Counted from the stretch's first letter, positions 1-8,738 are shown. The stretch is 64,000 bases of DNA from Phocaeicola fibrisolvens (GCF_025567125.1 NZ_JAOQJI010000001.1:1-64000), one strand, 5' to 3'. Translations and numbers: made by a program. Notes: a model not told the origin generated them from the sequence alone.

Positions 1-1
1 G

Positions 2-112
2 AATTCAAATCCGTTTCATTCTAAAGGACTGCTTAAAAGACTGTATTTCAATAATTTCAAAGACCGATTAGCTAACTTTTATTGGACAGTAGTGAATTAT
101 AAAAGAAAATAA
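2..112 (+). CDS. C-terminal end of an unrecognised protein (5-prime cut by window start)
   Basis: Frame 2 is open from the first base and ends with TAA at 110-112, giving 36 residues ending in ...WTVVNYKRK. The stretch is basic and aromatic and shows no motif I recognise. The stop lies 10 bp before the next start at 123, so the gene probably shares a transcript with the small regulator that follows. Only the tail is visible, so no function is assigned. Confidence 0.4.
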   Translation, partial: NSNPFHSKGLLKRLYFNNFKDRLANFYWTVVNYKRK

Positions 113-122
113 ATGTCATAAT

Positions 123-341
123 ATGTATTTGATAAGAATAAAATTAAATACAATAATGAAGATTAGGAATATCACATTAACAGAACTTTCGGAGAAAACA
201 GGGCTAACTATCTCTAATCTTTCCAATATAAAGAATAATCGTATAGCCTCTATCAGATTTTCTACACTTGAAAAATTATGTAAGGTTTTAGACTGCCAAC
301 CTTGTGATATTTTAGTATATGAAGTAAAGATAACGTATTGA
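123..341 (+). CDS. Small Cro/C1-type (XRE) helix-turn-helix regulator
   Basis: The 72-residue protein is almost entirely one HTH domain. The LTELSEKTGLTISNLSNIK stretch (about residues 18-36) is the DNA-binding helix pair, and the CQPCDILVYE ending is typical of the YozG-like single-domain family. Such proteins are cytoplasmic DNA-binding dimers, often paired with a small membrane protein. It lies 10 bp after the preceding partial gene. Its last codons overlap the GATAAC box at 329-345, so the downstream promoter begins inside this gene. A start at 156 (MKIRN) is possible but would cut into the domain. Target unknown. Confidence 0.8.
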   Translation: MYLIRIKLNTIMKIRNITLTELSEKTGLTISNLSNIKNNRIASIRFSTLEKLCKVLDCQPCDILVYEVKITY

Positions 342-375
342 TAACATAAACTCTTTCACTTTGCGCATACCTTTG
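329..375 (+). promoter_or_regulatory. Promoter with tandem GATAAC half-sites, copy 1
   Basis: GATAAC occurs at 329-334 and again at 340-345 (11-bp period), followed by a Bacteroidetes -7 element TACCTTTG at 368-375. There is no good TTG -33 element, which fits an activator-dependent promoter. A near-identical cassette lies at 2232-2278 with the same internal spacings. It probably drives the small genes at 407 and 533. Tandem half-sites one helical turn apart are typical of OmpR-family response regulators; that assignment is inference. Confidence 0.55.
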
Positions 376-406
376 CAGCATAAGTATAATGTAATATTTA
401 TAGCCT

Positions 407-523
407 ATGAAGAAAAGTTCTTATAAATATGGTCGTATATTTTATTATGGATTAGTGGTGGGTGCTGTAATTGGAATACTTATAATGTCGTATTTCCTTA
501 TATGCTATAATACATCATTATAA
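407..523 (+). CDS. Small single-pass membrane protein, 38 aa
   Basis: The open frame starts with ATG at 407 and ends with TAA at 521-523. A basic, aromatic N-terminus (MKKSSYKYGR) is followed by one hydrophobic segment (about residues 14-33), as in a small inner-membrane protein. The ATG is about 30 bp after the TACCTTTG element at 368-375, a normal leader length in this group, and the stop is 9 bp before the next gene. No family recognised. It is too short to rule out a chance frame, but its promoter, spacing and composition favour a real gene. Confidence 0.5.
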   Translation: MKKSSYKYGRIFYYGLVVGAVIGILIMSYFLICYNTSL

Positions 524-532
524 AGATTCACG

Positions 533-892
533 ATGGTTATGAAAATGAAGTTTATAATTTCAGGCATTCTGATTGTCGCTATCGGACTGGTACTGTCGCA
601 CACATATCGTCCGTATGTATATGAGAACCATATCAATGATTATCATCTGGCAGATGTGATAGGCAGTATCGTTTGCGTACCGGCTGCGGTATTATGCGTC
701 TATGGCATTGAGAACAGATATTCGATAAAGCAATATACAATAGGGACTGCAATAGTCTATATTACATACGAGTTTCTCGGACTTTTCCATATACATAGCA
801 CTTTTGATATATATGATATTATTGCCATAATAATAAGCAGCCTTGTTTTTTACCGATTGTGTCTGTTATTTGGAGTTTCAAGCGGCAGATAG
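533..892 (+). CDS. Small multi-pass membrane protein of unknown function
   Basis: The 119-residue protein is mostly hydrophobic, with about four predicted membrane segments (near residues 5-23, 40-60, 68-86 and 92-114). ATGs at 533, 539 and 545 are all possible starts. It follows the 38-residue membrane protein by 9 bp and probably shares the promoter at 329-375. Its 3-prime end overlaps the convergent histidine kinase gene by 43 bp. The last residues (FGVSSGR) are therefore encoded opposite the kinase C-terminus, which suggests a recent junction. I do not recognise the family. Confidence 0.6.
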   Translation: MVMKMKFIISGILIVAIGLVLSHTYRPYVYENHINDYHLADVIGSIVCVPAAVLCVYGIENRYSIKQYTIGTAIVYITYEFLGLFHIHSTFDIYDIIAIIISSLVFYRLCLLFGVSSGR

Positions 893-2160
893 ATGGTAAA
901 TTCTGTAAATTCTCCTTCTGTGCTGTTTACGAATATTCTTCCCTCATGCGCCTTTATCACCTGGTCAACAAAGTTCAGACCGAGTCCGAAGCCTGAAGCT
1001 CCGTTTCTGCGGCTGCGCTTTGCCGCCGCTGCACGTTCGTATTTCTGGAAAATGATTCTCTGGTCGGCTTCGGATATGCCCAGCCCATTGTCACGTACTT
1101 TCAGGATGGTGTAGCGTTCGCTCTCTTCAGTCGTGATGTGTATTTCCACACTCTCCTTTGAGTACTTGATGGCATTGTCAATCAGATTGCTTAATGCTTC
1201 ATCCAGATAATCTTTGTCGGCATAAGCTGTTTTGGCCTGTAAGCTGATGGTAAAGTTTACAGGCTTCTGAGCCTTGGCTTTGAATTTATCAGTCAATGTC
1301 TCTATTATAGGAGTAAGCTCGACTTCTGTCTTGTTCATCTCCAGTTTATGGTTCTCCAGTTTGGAGATGGTCAGTATCTTGTTGGTGAGTGTTAACAGAT
1401 GGTCAGTTTCGCTTTTTGCTATGTTCATGAATTTTTTCTTTATCTCCGGCTTAGAATCAATCCTTCCGCTTTCCAGCATATCTTGTACCATCATAATTGT
1501 GCTGAGGGGTGTTTTCATATCGTGTATCATAGCGTATGAGAAGTCTTCACGGATTTGGGAGATCTTATTTAATTTGAAGATAAGTTTAATTTGATAGACA
1601 GTGCAAACTATTGTTAGAGAAGTCATTATGATTGTTGTTATGAATATAATCCACATTTTATTAAATATATTCCAATATGGATTTGTCAAAACTAACTGCA
1701 TGCCAATGGATTTATCTAATTTTATGGGAATAACTTCAGTCTTGATGATTCCTATTTGAGGGATTGTTATTCTTTTACTCGTTTGTATAACTTTATTAGA
1801 ATCAACAATGCAGACAATAAATTCAGACTTAATATTTTTTTTACTTAGTTGCAAATTGGTAAGGGAATCTATTTCAGATAAAGAATATTTATAGCCTAAT
1901 TTACTGATTCCGTCATATATATAAGTAGTTATTGAGATAGAATCGTTTGGTGCTCCTCCGCCTATGACAGTTCCATCTGGGACACTCTTCGATATTATAT
2001 TAGCCTCTTTATACAATGCTTGGTCAAATAAATCTGTACATTCTTTTTTAATTTCTTCTTTTATAAAAAGATATGTATTGCAAAGCCATAAGCTTTGCAG
2101 TGAGAAGATGGAAATTAACCCTATAATTGTGATTAAGTGAATGTATTTTTGCTTAGACAT
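850..2160 (-). CDS. Sensor histidine kinase (RprX-like), no adjacent response regulator
   Basis: A membrane sensor kinase of 436 residues. It has a TM segment at about residues 7-27, a periplasmic sensor of about 140 residues, a second TM at about 168-193, a HisKA domain with the phospho-acceptor His213 in SYAMIHDMKTPLS, then a HATPase_c domain with the N box NLIDNAIKYSKE, G1 DNGLGI and G2 GFGLGLNF. ATG at 2160 (MSKQKYIH) is preferred over upstream in-frame codons because a TAACTTTG promoter element lies inside the longer version. The kinase resembles Bacteroides RprX, normally paired with an OmpR-type regulator, but no regulator gene is adjacent. The sensor half is clearly AT-richer than the catalytic half. 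Its likely partner would bind the GATAAC boxes on either side (inference). Confidence 0.85.
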   Translation of the reverse strand: MSKQKYIHLITIIGLISIFSLQSLWLCNTYLFIKEEIKKECTDLFDQALYKEANIISKSVPDGTVIGGGAPNDSISITTYIYDGISKLGYKYSLSEIDSLTNLQLSKKNIKSEFIVCIVDSNKVIQTSKRITIPQIGIIKTEVIPIKLDKSIGMQLVLTNPYWNIFNKMWIIFITTIIMTSLTIVCTVYQIKLIFKLNKISQIREDFSYAMIHDMKTPLSTIMMVQDMLESGRIDSKPEIKKKFMNIAKSETDHLLTLTNKILTISKLENHKLEMNKTEVELTPIIETLTDKFKAKAQKPVNFTISLQAKTAYADKDYLDEALSNLIDNAIKYSKESVEIHITTEESERYTILKVRDNGLGISEADQRIIFQKYERAAAAKRSRRNGASGFGLGLNFVDQVIKAHEGRIFVNSTEGEFTEFTIYLPLETPNNRHNR

Positions 2161-2168
2161 TTTTATTG

Positions 2169-2176
2169 CAAAGTTA
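2169..2176 (-). promoter_or_regulatory. Possible -7 element of the histidine kinase gene
   Basis: TAACTTTG on the minus strand matches TAnnTTTG and lies 8 bp upstream of the ATG at 2160. Transcription from it would give a very short leader. It is the main reason for choosing the internal start. No clear -33 element. Confidence 0.3.
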
Positions 2177-2231
2177 ATAAGATTAAGCATATATGTCACT
2201 AAAGCTTTTGTAGAAAGCTTCTTAACCTAAA

Positions 2232-2278
2232 GATAACGTAGCGATAACATAAACTCTTGTGCTTTGCGCCTACCTTTG
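2232..2278 (+). promoter_or_regulatory. Promoter with tandem GATAAC half-sites, copy 2 (M16 peptidase)
   Basis: GATAAC at 2232-2237 and 2243-2248 (11-bp period) is followed by TACCTTTG at 2271-2278. The second half-site starts 28 bp before the -7 element, exactly as in copy 1 at 329-375. About 59 bp (2229-2287 against 326-384) are nearly identical. It places the transcription start near 2284 and supports the peptidase start at 2318. Confidence 0.6.
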
Positions 2279-2317
2279 CCGCATAAGAAACAACGAAATA
2301 ACATTAAAATATCAATT

Positions 2318-5137
2318 ATGAGAAGAATAATGAGACTGGCTTTTGTAGCCATTGCAGGATTTGCCTGCTTGCCGGTTGCTGTCAGGGCACAGCAGATGCC
2401 TCCGGTACCGGTTGATAAGGAAGTGAGAATAGGTAAACTGGATAACGGACTTACATACTATATCCGTCATAATGAATATCCGAAGAATCAGGTGGACTTC
2501 TATATAGCCCAGAAGGTGGGTAGTATCCTGGAAGAGGACGACCAGCGCGGATTGGCGCATTTCCTTGAACACATGTGTTTCAACGGAACAAAAAACTTTC
2601 CGGGCAGCTCTATGATCAAATGGCTTGAGTCAGTAGGTGTGAAGTTCGGTTATAACCTGAATGCCTATACGAGTATTGATGAAACTGTATATCGTATCTC
2701 CAGCGTACCTACAGAACGTATCGGGGTGCAGGACTCCTGTCTGATGATTCTGTCCGACTGGGCTGACGGCCTGTTGCTGAATGGCAAGGACATTGACGAG
2801 GAAAGGGCTGTTATCCATGAGGAATGGAGAAGCCAGCTGCCTCCAAATATGAGAATCTTGGAGAAACTGCTTCCGGAGCTTTATCCGGACAGCAGATACG
2901 GACACCGTCTTCCTATAGGAACCATGGAAGTGGTGGACCATTTTCCGCATCAGGCTTTGCGCGACTATTATGAAAAGTGGTACCGCCCGGACCTTCAGGG
3001 AATAGTCGTAGTGGGTGACATTGATGTGGACCGCATAGAAGGCAAGATCAAGGAACTGTTCTCAAAGATTGAGAAGCCTGTCAATCCGGCAGAGAGGGTT
3101 TACTATCCTGTGGCCGACAATGAAAAGCCGATTGTAGCTTTCGGCTCGGATAAGGAGCAGGATAAATATGTGGCTCAGATTATGTTCAAGTATGATGCCT
3201 TGCCCGATTCATTGAAGGGCACAATGGCGGATGTTACAACCGCTTATCTGCTCGATATGGCCCAGATGATGCTTCAGATAAGACTGAACGAACTGGGACA
3301 GAAAGCTGATGCTCCGTTTGCGGCGGCTTCTGCATTTTACGGTGAGTTTATTATGGCAAAGACGAAACAGGCTTTCCAATTTGCTATGCTTCCAAAAGGT
3401 AACAGTTTCGACGAAGGACTGAAAGCGGTCTATCGTGAGGCTCTCCGTGCCAAAAGGGGAGGATTTACCGCCACTGAATATGCGCGTTGCCGCACGGAAT
3501 ATCTGTCTCAGCTTGAAAAGGCATACAATAACCGCAACCAGCAGGAAAACAAGACGCTGGCAGAATCGTATGTGCGTAATTTCATCGACAAGAAGCCGAT
3601 ACCGGGTATTGAGACGGAATATCAGATGATGAGCATGATTGTGAACCAGATTCCTGTGGAAGCTGTCAATCAGGTGTTTTCGCAGATTGTTTCGGACAAG
3701 AATCTGGTGGTTCTCGGTATGATGCCTGCACGCGAAGGTGAGGCCTGTCCTAAGGATGAAGATATCCTCGCATTGCTTTCTCAGGTGGAAGCCGAAAACA
3801 TTGCTCCTTACGTGGACAATGTGAAGGATGAACCTCTGGTAAGCGAGTTGCCGGCAGCCGGGAAGGTGGTGAAGGAAAACATGCTTTCTGATTTCGGGGC
3901 CAAGGAATGGATTCTTTCAAACGGTGCCAAGGTGATATTGAAGAAGACCGACTTCAAGGCGGATGAAATCAGTATGATGGCCGTGGCAAAAGGCGGTACT
4001 TCGGTTTATGGGAACGACAAGGCTGCGGACTTGATGTTTATGCCTGCTGTATTGGAACAGCACGGTCTGGGCAGTTTCACCAATTCGGAGCTGACCAAGC
4101 TGATGGCCGGCAAGCAGGTTTCGCTCAAAGTAAGTCTGGATGATTATGTACGCAGACTGTCGGGAAATACGACTCCTAAGGACCTGAAGACTTACATGGA
4201 GATGATTTACATGACTTTCACCGGACTGACAGTAACACCGGATGAATTTATCGCCATGCAGAATCTTTATAAAGGAGTTATTCAGAATCAGGCACAGAAT
4301 CCGAACTTCGTATTCCAGAAGAAGGTGCAGGAATTCCTTTATTCTTCGCCCACCAAGCAGGTGTTTGGTGTGAGTGACATTGAGAAGGCAAACCGTGAGG
4401 ATATCCTTTCCATCATCCGTGAGCAGCTTGCCAACGCAGCCGAGTTTACCTTCGTATTCAGTGGAAACTTTGATGAAGCGGAATTAAAGGCACTGGTTGA
4501 GCAGTACATTGCCACCTTGCCGTCGGTGAAGGGAAAGAAACAGGAATTGAAGCATAACCCTGCGGTTGAAATCAAGTCGGGCAACGAGGAAAAGGAATTT
4601 TCCCTGAAGATGGAAGTGCCTCAGGGTAGTGCGGCGGTTATCATTAGCGGAAAGATGCCTTACTCGTTCAAGAACAGGCTAATGGCTTCCATGTCGGCAC
4701 AGATTATCTCTGCCCGTCTTTTGAGTGAAGTCCGTGAGAAAGAGGGAGCTGTTTACAGTATATATACGCAGGGCTCTCAGGATCGGTTGTCTGAAGTGTC
4801 TGTTGTCTATCAGACCATATTCCAGGTGAAGCCTGAAAAGAAAGACCGTGCGCTTGAAATCATTCGCAGCGAGTTTGAGAATTTGGCAAAGGAAACGCCC
4901 GTGGAAGAACTTGACAAGGTGAAGGAGTTTATGGTGAAGCAAATTACTGGAGACGAACAAACCAACAGCTACTGGTGCTCCATGATGGCCGGCAACGAGC
5001 TTCTGCCTTCTGAAGTCTGTGTGAAGGCGGAACAGGTCATCCAGTCCATCGCCCCGAAAGAAATCTCCGGCTATGTGAATGAAGTAATGAAGCAGAATAA
5101 CTATAGGGTTCTGGTAATGGTGCCTGAGAGTAAGTAG
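2318..5137 (+). CDS. M16-family zinc metallopeptidase, exported
   Basis: A 939-residue insulinase/pitrilysin-type peptidase. A signal peptide (about residues 1-25, ending VRAQ) precedes an M16 N-terminal domain with the inverted zinc motif HFLEH (His81, Glu84, His85); a further M16 catalytic/inactive-domain pair follows, as is usual for the long Bacteroidetes form. Proteins of this family degrade peptides in the periplasm. The start at 2318 (MRRIMRLAF) is chosen because earlier in-frame codons lie on or before the TACCTTTG promoter at 2271. It is monocistronic, ending at the hairpin at 5189-5237, and shares its promoter architecture with the small membrane genes at 407-892. Confidence 0.92.
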   Translation: MRRIMRLAFVAIAGFACLPVAVRAQQMPPVPVDKEVRIGKLDNGLTYYIRHNEYPKNQVDFYIAQKVGSILEEDDQRGLAHFLEHMCFNGTKNFPGSSMIKWLESVGVKFGYNLNAYTSIDETVYRISSVPTERIGVQDSCLMILSDWADGLLLNGKDIDEERAVIHEEWRSQLPPNMRILEKLLPELYPDSRYGHRLPIGTMEVVDHFPHQALRDYYEKWYRPDLQGIVVVGDIDVDRIEGKIKELFSKIEKPVNPAERVYYPVADNEKPIVAFGSDKEQDKYVAQIMFKYDALPDSLKGTMADVTTAYLLDMAQMMLQIRLNELGQKADAPFAAASAFYGEFIMAKTKQAFQFAMLPKGNSFDEGLKAVYREALRAKRGGFTATEYARCRTEYLSQLEKAYNNRNQQENKTLAESYVRNFIDKKPIPGIETEYQMMSMIVNQIPVEAVNQVFSQIVSDKNLVVLGMMPAREGEACPKDEDILALLSQVEAENIAPYVDNVKDEPLVSELPAAGKVVKENMLSDFGAKEWILSNGAKVILKKTDFKADEISMMAVAKGGTSVYGNDKAADLMFMPAVLEQHGLGSFTNSELTKLMAGKQVSLKVSLDDYVRRLSGNTTPKDLKTYMEMIYMTFTGLTVTPDEFIAMQNLYKGVIQNQAQNPNFVFQKKVQEFLYSSPTKQVFGVSDIEKANREDILSIIREQLANAAEFTFVFSGNFDEAELKALVEQYIATLPSVKGKKQELKHNPAVEIKSGNEEKEFSLKMEVPQGSAAVIISGKMPYSFKNRLMASMSAQIISARLLSEVREKEGAVYSIYTQGSQDRLSEVSVVYQTIFQVKPEKKDRALEIIRSEFENLAKETPVEELDKVKEFMVKQITGDEQTNSYWCSMMAGNELLPSEVCVKAEQVIQSIAPKEISGYVNEVMKQNNYRVLVMVPESK

Positions 5138-5188
5138 GATATTTTTTCAAAGGAAGCACATATTCTATTTTTATTCTGCCTAAAACAA

Positions 5189-5237
5189 AACCGTCTGCAT
5201 GCCTTGAAGGAAATCTTCACGATGCATGCAGACGGTT
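5189..5237. terminator. Bidirectional terminator between M16 peptidase and ispG
   Basis: A perfect 14-bp inverted repeat (5189-5202 with 5224-5237, core CCGTCTGCATGC) has a 21-nt loop and sits between two convergent genes. T-rich sequence follows on the plus strand, and an A-rich stretch at 5183-5190 gives a U-run on the minus strand. Confidence 0.8.
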
Positions 5238-5259
5238 GTTATTTGTAGACCGGGGAGAA

Positions 5260-7101
5260 TCAGTCTCTATAATCTCCGTTTGCCTTAATCAGTTCAATCA
5301 GTTTTTCCACGGCCTGTTCTTCCGGAATGTTCTTTTCAATGCATTCCTTCTTTTTGTACAGGCTGATTTTGCCTCTTCCGGCACCTACATAGCCATAGTC
5401 GGCATCGGCCATTTCACCCGGGCCGTTGACGATACAGCCCATGATACCGATTTTCAGTCCCTTGAAATGGGAAGTGGCTGCCTTGATACGGGCGATGGTC
5501 GATTCCAGGTCGTACAGGGTACGTCCGCAGCCCGGACAAGAGATGTATTCGGTCTTGGAAGTACGGATACGTCCTGCCTGCAGGATACCGAAGGCGGTTT
5601 CGTCCACTTTCAGGTTGCTGATTTGGTTGCCGTGGTTGTAGAGCAGGATACCGTCGCACAGCCCGTCGATAATCAGGGCGCCCATGTCGGCGGCCGACTT
5701 GATTTGCAGGTCTTCCGTTTCACTTTCCTGATAAAGCTGGAAGAATACCAGCGGGTTTTTCAGTCCTTGGTTCATCAGCTGATGGGCCAATGCACGGAAC
5801 TCACCGAGACGGTTGTAATGGTTGCTTTGGGCCACGATAACTACTTCCGGATGCAGGCGCAGACACGCCATCACTTCTTCGTTCAATCCGAGGTAGGAAG
5901 TGAAGAGGAATTTCATCTTGGCCGGATGGTGATGCAGTTCGATGAGCTGCTGGTAGTTGAAAGCCGGATAGGTATGTTCGCTGCCGTCCCAGGCACAGGC
6001 ATCCACGATGTAGCCGATGTCGGCTCTCCGGTTTTCCGGCAAGCGCTGTCCGCAGTATAGGTAGTCGGGTTTGAACTGTTCGCTCACTTCCAGGTCGTTG
6101 TTCAGACGGGCGGAGATGACCACGGGAAGCTGGTCGCCTCCGATGTTACCTACGGCTACGGTTTGTCTGCGGCTGGGATGCGTGTAGTTGAACTCCGGAG
6201 CTTCGGTGGCCGGAATGTAAGGGTGTCCTTCGCGTTTCAATACGTAATCCACCAGCTTGCGGGCCACCGGAATTTCGGCTTCGGGGGCTTCACTCAGGGA
6301 TACGCGGATGGTGTCGCCCAGTCCGTCGCACAGCAGGGCGCCGATGCCCAGGGCCGATTTGATGCGTCCGTCTTCTCCGTCACCGGCTTCTGTTACTCCC
6401 AGGTGGAGCGGGAAGGCCATGCCCTCTTTTTCCATCTGTTCCACCAGCAGGCGGACGGTACGTACCATGATGACCGTGTTCGAGGCCTTGATGGAGATGA
6501 CCACGTTCGTGAAATTCTGTTCCACGCAGATGCGCAGGAACTCCATGCACGATTCTACCATGCCTTCCGGGGTGTCTCCGTAGCGCGACATGATGCGGTC
6601 GGACAACGAACCGTGGTTCACACCGATACGGATGGCCGTGTGGTTCTCCTTGCAGATGTTCAGGAAGGGAATGAAGCGGTCGCGTATCTTCTGGATTTCT
6701 TTTGCATACTCTTCGTCCGTATATTCCAGTTGCTTGAAGGTGCGGGCAGCATCTACATAGTTACCCGGATTGATGCGTACCTTTTCGGCATACAGGGCCG
6801 CTACCTCAGCCACTTTCGGGTTGAAATGCACGTCGGCAATCAGCGGGGTCTGGTATCCCTGGGCACGCAGGGCGGCGTTGATGTTCTTCAGGTTTTCCGC
6901 CTCACGCACGCCTTGTGTGGTGAGTCGCACGTATTCACCTCCCGCCTCGATGATACGCTTGGCCTGCTCCACGCATGCTTCGGTATCCATGGTGACGGTG
7001 TTCGTCATACTCTGTATACGGATAGGATAAGCGCCACCCATAGGAGTGGCGCCCACATATACCTCGTTCGCCTGTCGGCGAGAATAGTTGAAGTAATTCA
7101 T
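5260..7101 (-). CDS. ispG: 4-hydroxy-3-methylbut-2-enyl diphosphate synthase (IspG/GcpE), long form
   Basis: This enzyme makes HMBPP from MEcPP in the non-mevalonate isoprenoid pathway, using a 4Fe-4S cluster. The N-terminal TIM-barrel is clear (early motif IRIQSMTNT). The C-terminal cluster domain carries Cys522 and Cys525 (CPGCG), Cys556 and Glu563 (CIVNGPGE). At 613 residues it is the long form of Bacteroidetes, Chlamydiae and plants, with an extra domain between barrel and cluster domain. It is the last gene of a five-gene leftward operon, 4 bp after purE, and is followed by the hairpin at 5189-5237. Confidence 0.97.
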   Translation of the reverse strand: MNYFNYSRRQANEVYVGATPMGGAYPIRIQSMTNTVTMDTEACVEQAKRIIEAGGEYVRLTTQGVREAENLKNINAALRAQGYQTPLIADVHFNPKVAEVAALYAEKVRINPGNYVDAARTFKQLEYTDEEYAKEIQKIRDRFIPFLNICKENHTAIRIGVNHGSLSDRIMSRYGDTPEGMVESCMEFLRICVEQNFTNVVISIKASNTVIMVRTVRLLVEQMEKEGMAFPLHLGVTEAGDGEDGRIKSALGIGALLCDGLGDTIRVSLSEAPEAEIPVARKLVDYVLKREGHPYIPATEAPEFNYTHPSRRQTVAVGNIGGDQLPVVISARLNNDLEVSEQFKPDYLYCGQRLPENRRADIGYIVDACAWDGSEHTYPAFNYQQLIELHHHPAKMKFLFTSYLGLNEEVMACLRLHPEVVIVAQSNHYNRLGEFRALAHQLMNQGLKNPLVFFQLYQESETEDLQIKSAADMGALIIDGLCDGILLYNHGNQISNLKVDETAFGILQAGRIRTSKTEYISCPGCGRTLYDLESTIARIKAATSHFKGLKIGIMGCIVNGPGEMADADYGYVGAGRGKISLYKKKECIEKNIPEEQAVEKLIELIKANGDYRD

Positions 7102-7105
7102 TCAG

Positions 7106-7615
7106 TTAGTTGGTCTTATAAGCGTATTTGACTTCTTTCAGCTCTTCGTTGGCTTTTACGATTTTGTTTTTCAAACCTTCCTTGTAAGCTGCAAACTTCT
7201 GGGCCAGTTCCGCATCGCTCAGGGCCAGCATCTGTACGGCCAGGATAGCCGCATTCATGGCACCGTTGATGGCGACTGTAGCCACGGGGATTCCGGGAGG
7301 CATCTGGATGATGGAGTAGAGTGCGTCTACGCCGTCGAGTACAGAACCTTTTACGGGAACTCCGATGACCGGAAGGGTGGTGTTGGCTGCAATGACTCCC
7401 GGCAGTGCGGCAGCCATTCCGGCAGCTGCAATGATGACTTTGAGGCCGCGTCCGGCAGCTTCTTTCGCAAATTTCTCCACTTCAGCCGGAGTGCGGTGAG
7501 CCGACAGGGCGTTCATTTCAAACGGGACTTGCATTTCATCGAGCAGTTTGGCGGCCTTTTCCATGACGGGAAGGTCGGAAGTACTGCCCATAATGATACT
7601 TACAATTGGTTTCAT
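7106..7615 (-). CDS. purE: N5-carboxyaminoimidazole ribonucleotide mutase
   Basis: Cytoplasmic purine biosynthesis enzyme converting N5-CAIR to CAIR. At 169 residues it has the usual class I PurE length. Visible motifs are GSTSDLPVMEKA near the N-terminus, the catalytic SAHRTP with His40, and AAAGMAAALPGV. It sits between gcvH and ispG with gaps of 18 and 4 bp and is not near other pur genes. Confidence 0.96.
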   Translation of the reverse strand: MKPIVSIIMGSTSDLPVMEKAAKLLDEMQVPFEMNALSAHRTPAEVEKFAKEAAGRGLKVIIAAAGMAAALPGVIAANTTLPVIGVPVKGSVLDGVDALYSIIQMPPGIPVATVAINGAMNAAILAVQMLALSDAELAQKFAAYKEGLKNKIVKANEELKEVKYAYKTN

Positions 7616-7633
7616 TCGTTGTTTTTATTTTAG

Positions 7634-8014
7634 TTATTCGTTAATAATCTCTTTGTAGGCTGCGGCATCCAGCAGTTCGTCCATTTCGCCGGCATCCGTC
7701 GGTTTCAGTTTGATAATCCAGCCTTCGCCGTAGGGGTCCTGATTCACCAGTTCCGGGTGTTCTTCCAGCTGTGGGTTGACTTCCAGAATCTCGCCTCCGA
7801 TGGGGAGGAACAAATCGGAAACAGTCTTTACCACTTCGACCGTACCGAACACTTCACCTTTGTCCAAAGTCTCACCTTCGGTGGTCACGTCGATGAATAC
7901 GATGTCGCCCAGCTGCTGCTGTGCATAGTCTGTGATACCTACGTAGGCAGTGTCGCCTTCCAATCGAATCCATTCGTGTTCGTTGGTGTACTTGATGTTA
8001 GTTGGGAATTCCAT
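7634..8014 (-). CDS. gcvH: Glycine cleavage system H protein
   Basis: The lipoyl-carrying shuttle of the glycine cleavage complex, 126 residues as usual. The lipoylated lysine is Lys63 in VEVVKTVSDLF. The N-terminal EHEWI and the GDIVFIDV strand are typical. The gcvP and gcvT genes are not in this window, so the H protein is encoded apart from its partners. It overlaps no gene and is separated from purE by 18 bp. Confidence 0.96.
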   Translation of the reverse strand: MEFPTNIKYTNEHEWIRLEGDTAYVGITDYAQQQLGDIVFIDVTTEGETLDKGEVFGTVEVVKTVSDLFLPIGGEILEVNPQLEEHPELVNQDPYGEGWIIKLKPTDAGEMDELLDAAAYKEIINE

Positions 8015-8048
8015 ATTGAATAAATTTAAAGTTTAAGATAATCAGTCT

Positions 8049-8729
8049 TCAAATAAACAAAATTCCGATGATACCACAAAATAAACCGACCAAAAACCCG
8101 CCGCCCACTTCTTTTAAAGTATGTTGTTTGACGATAATCCGTGCCGAACCGAGCATGCCGGACAGCAGGATGAACACGCAGAGCCATTCCACCGCATTGA
8201 ACTGGAAGATGAAGCTGTAGGACAGCAGGCCGCCTACCATCAGTCCTCCGCTGGCCATGTGGGTGCTGATTTTGACCCGGGTGTTGATGACGGTGCAGAT
8301 GACCATGCAAATCAGGGTGGCCACGATGATGCCGCTCATGTAGCGGGGCAGGTGGATGTGGTACATGGTGAGCAGGCAGGCCATGTAGCTCAGGATGGTC
8401 ATGCCATAGGGGATGAAGCGTTTTTCCCGGTGCCCCAGTTCGCGGAGGGTCCATCCGTTGATTTTCTGGAACAGGTAAATGCCGAGCATAGGCATCAGGA
8501 TGGTAAAGCAATACACGAGCCCCAGTATGGTGAGCTTGTATTGGAGTGGCATGATGCTCAGGTAAGTAAAGAAAAAGAGCAGACAGAATGCCACAAAGGG
8601 TACCATGAACGGAGTAAAGACCATCGAAATGATGCGGGCTGTGGTGAACAGGGCATCCTTCGGCTTTTCTGGGCTACGGGGAACCGGGTCATGGTAAGTC
8701 AGTTCATCAGGGATGCTGGTTTCTTCCAT
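8049..8729 (-). CDS. PAP2-like integral membrane protein, degenerate active site
   Basis: The 226-residue protein has about six membrane segments after a polar N-terminus. Its C-terminal half recalls PAP2 phosphatases: KISTHMASGG stands where the PSGH motif is expected, and SARIIVKQHTLKEVGGG resembles SRx5Hx3D with Glu in place of Asp. PAP2 proteins remove phosphate from lipid or isoprenoid substrates at the membrane. It sits 9 bp after rpoN and in one transcript with ispG. A role on isoprenoid lipids is tempting but is inference, and the altered motif could mean loss of activity. Confidence 0.65.
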   Translation of the reverse strand: MEETSIPDELTYHDPVPRSPEKPKDALFTTARIISMVFTPFMVPFVAFCLLFFFTYLSIMPLQYKLTILGLVYCFTILMPMLGIYLFQKINGWTLRELGHREKRFIPYGMTILSYMACLLTMYHIHLPRYMSGIIVATLICMVICTVINTRVKISTHMASGGLMVGGLLSYSFIFQFNAVEWLCVFILLSGMLGSARIIVKQHTLKEVGGGFLVGLFCGIIGILFI

Positions 8730-8738
8730 ATAAATCAG

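Noticed and set aside
8026..8511. Pro/His-rich 161-codon frame on the minus strand
   Set aside because: Out-of-frame reading of the PAP2-like gene; composition typical of a shadow frame.
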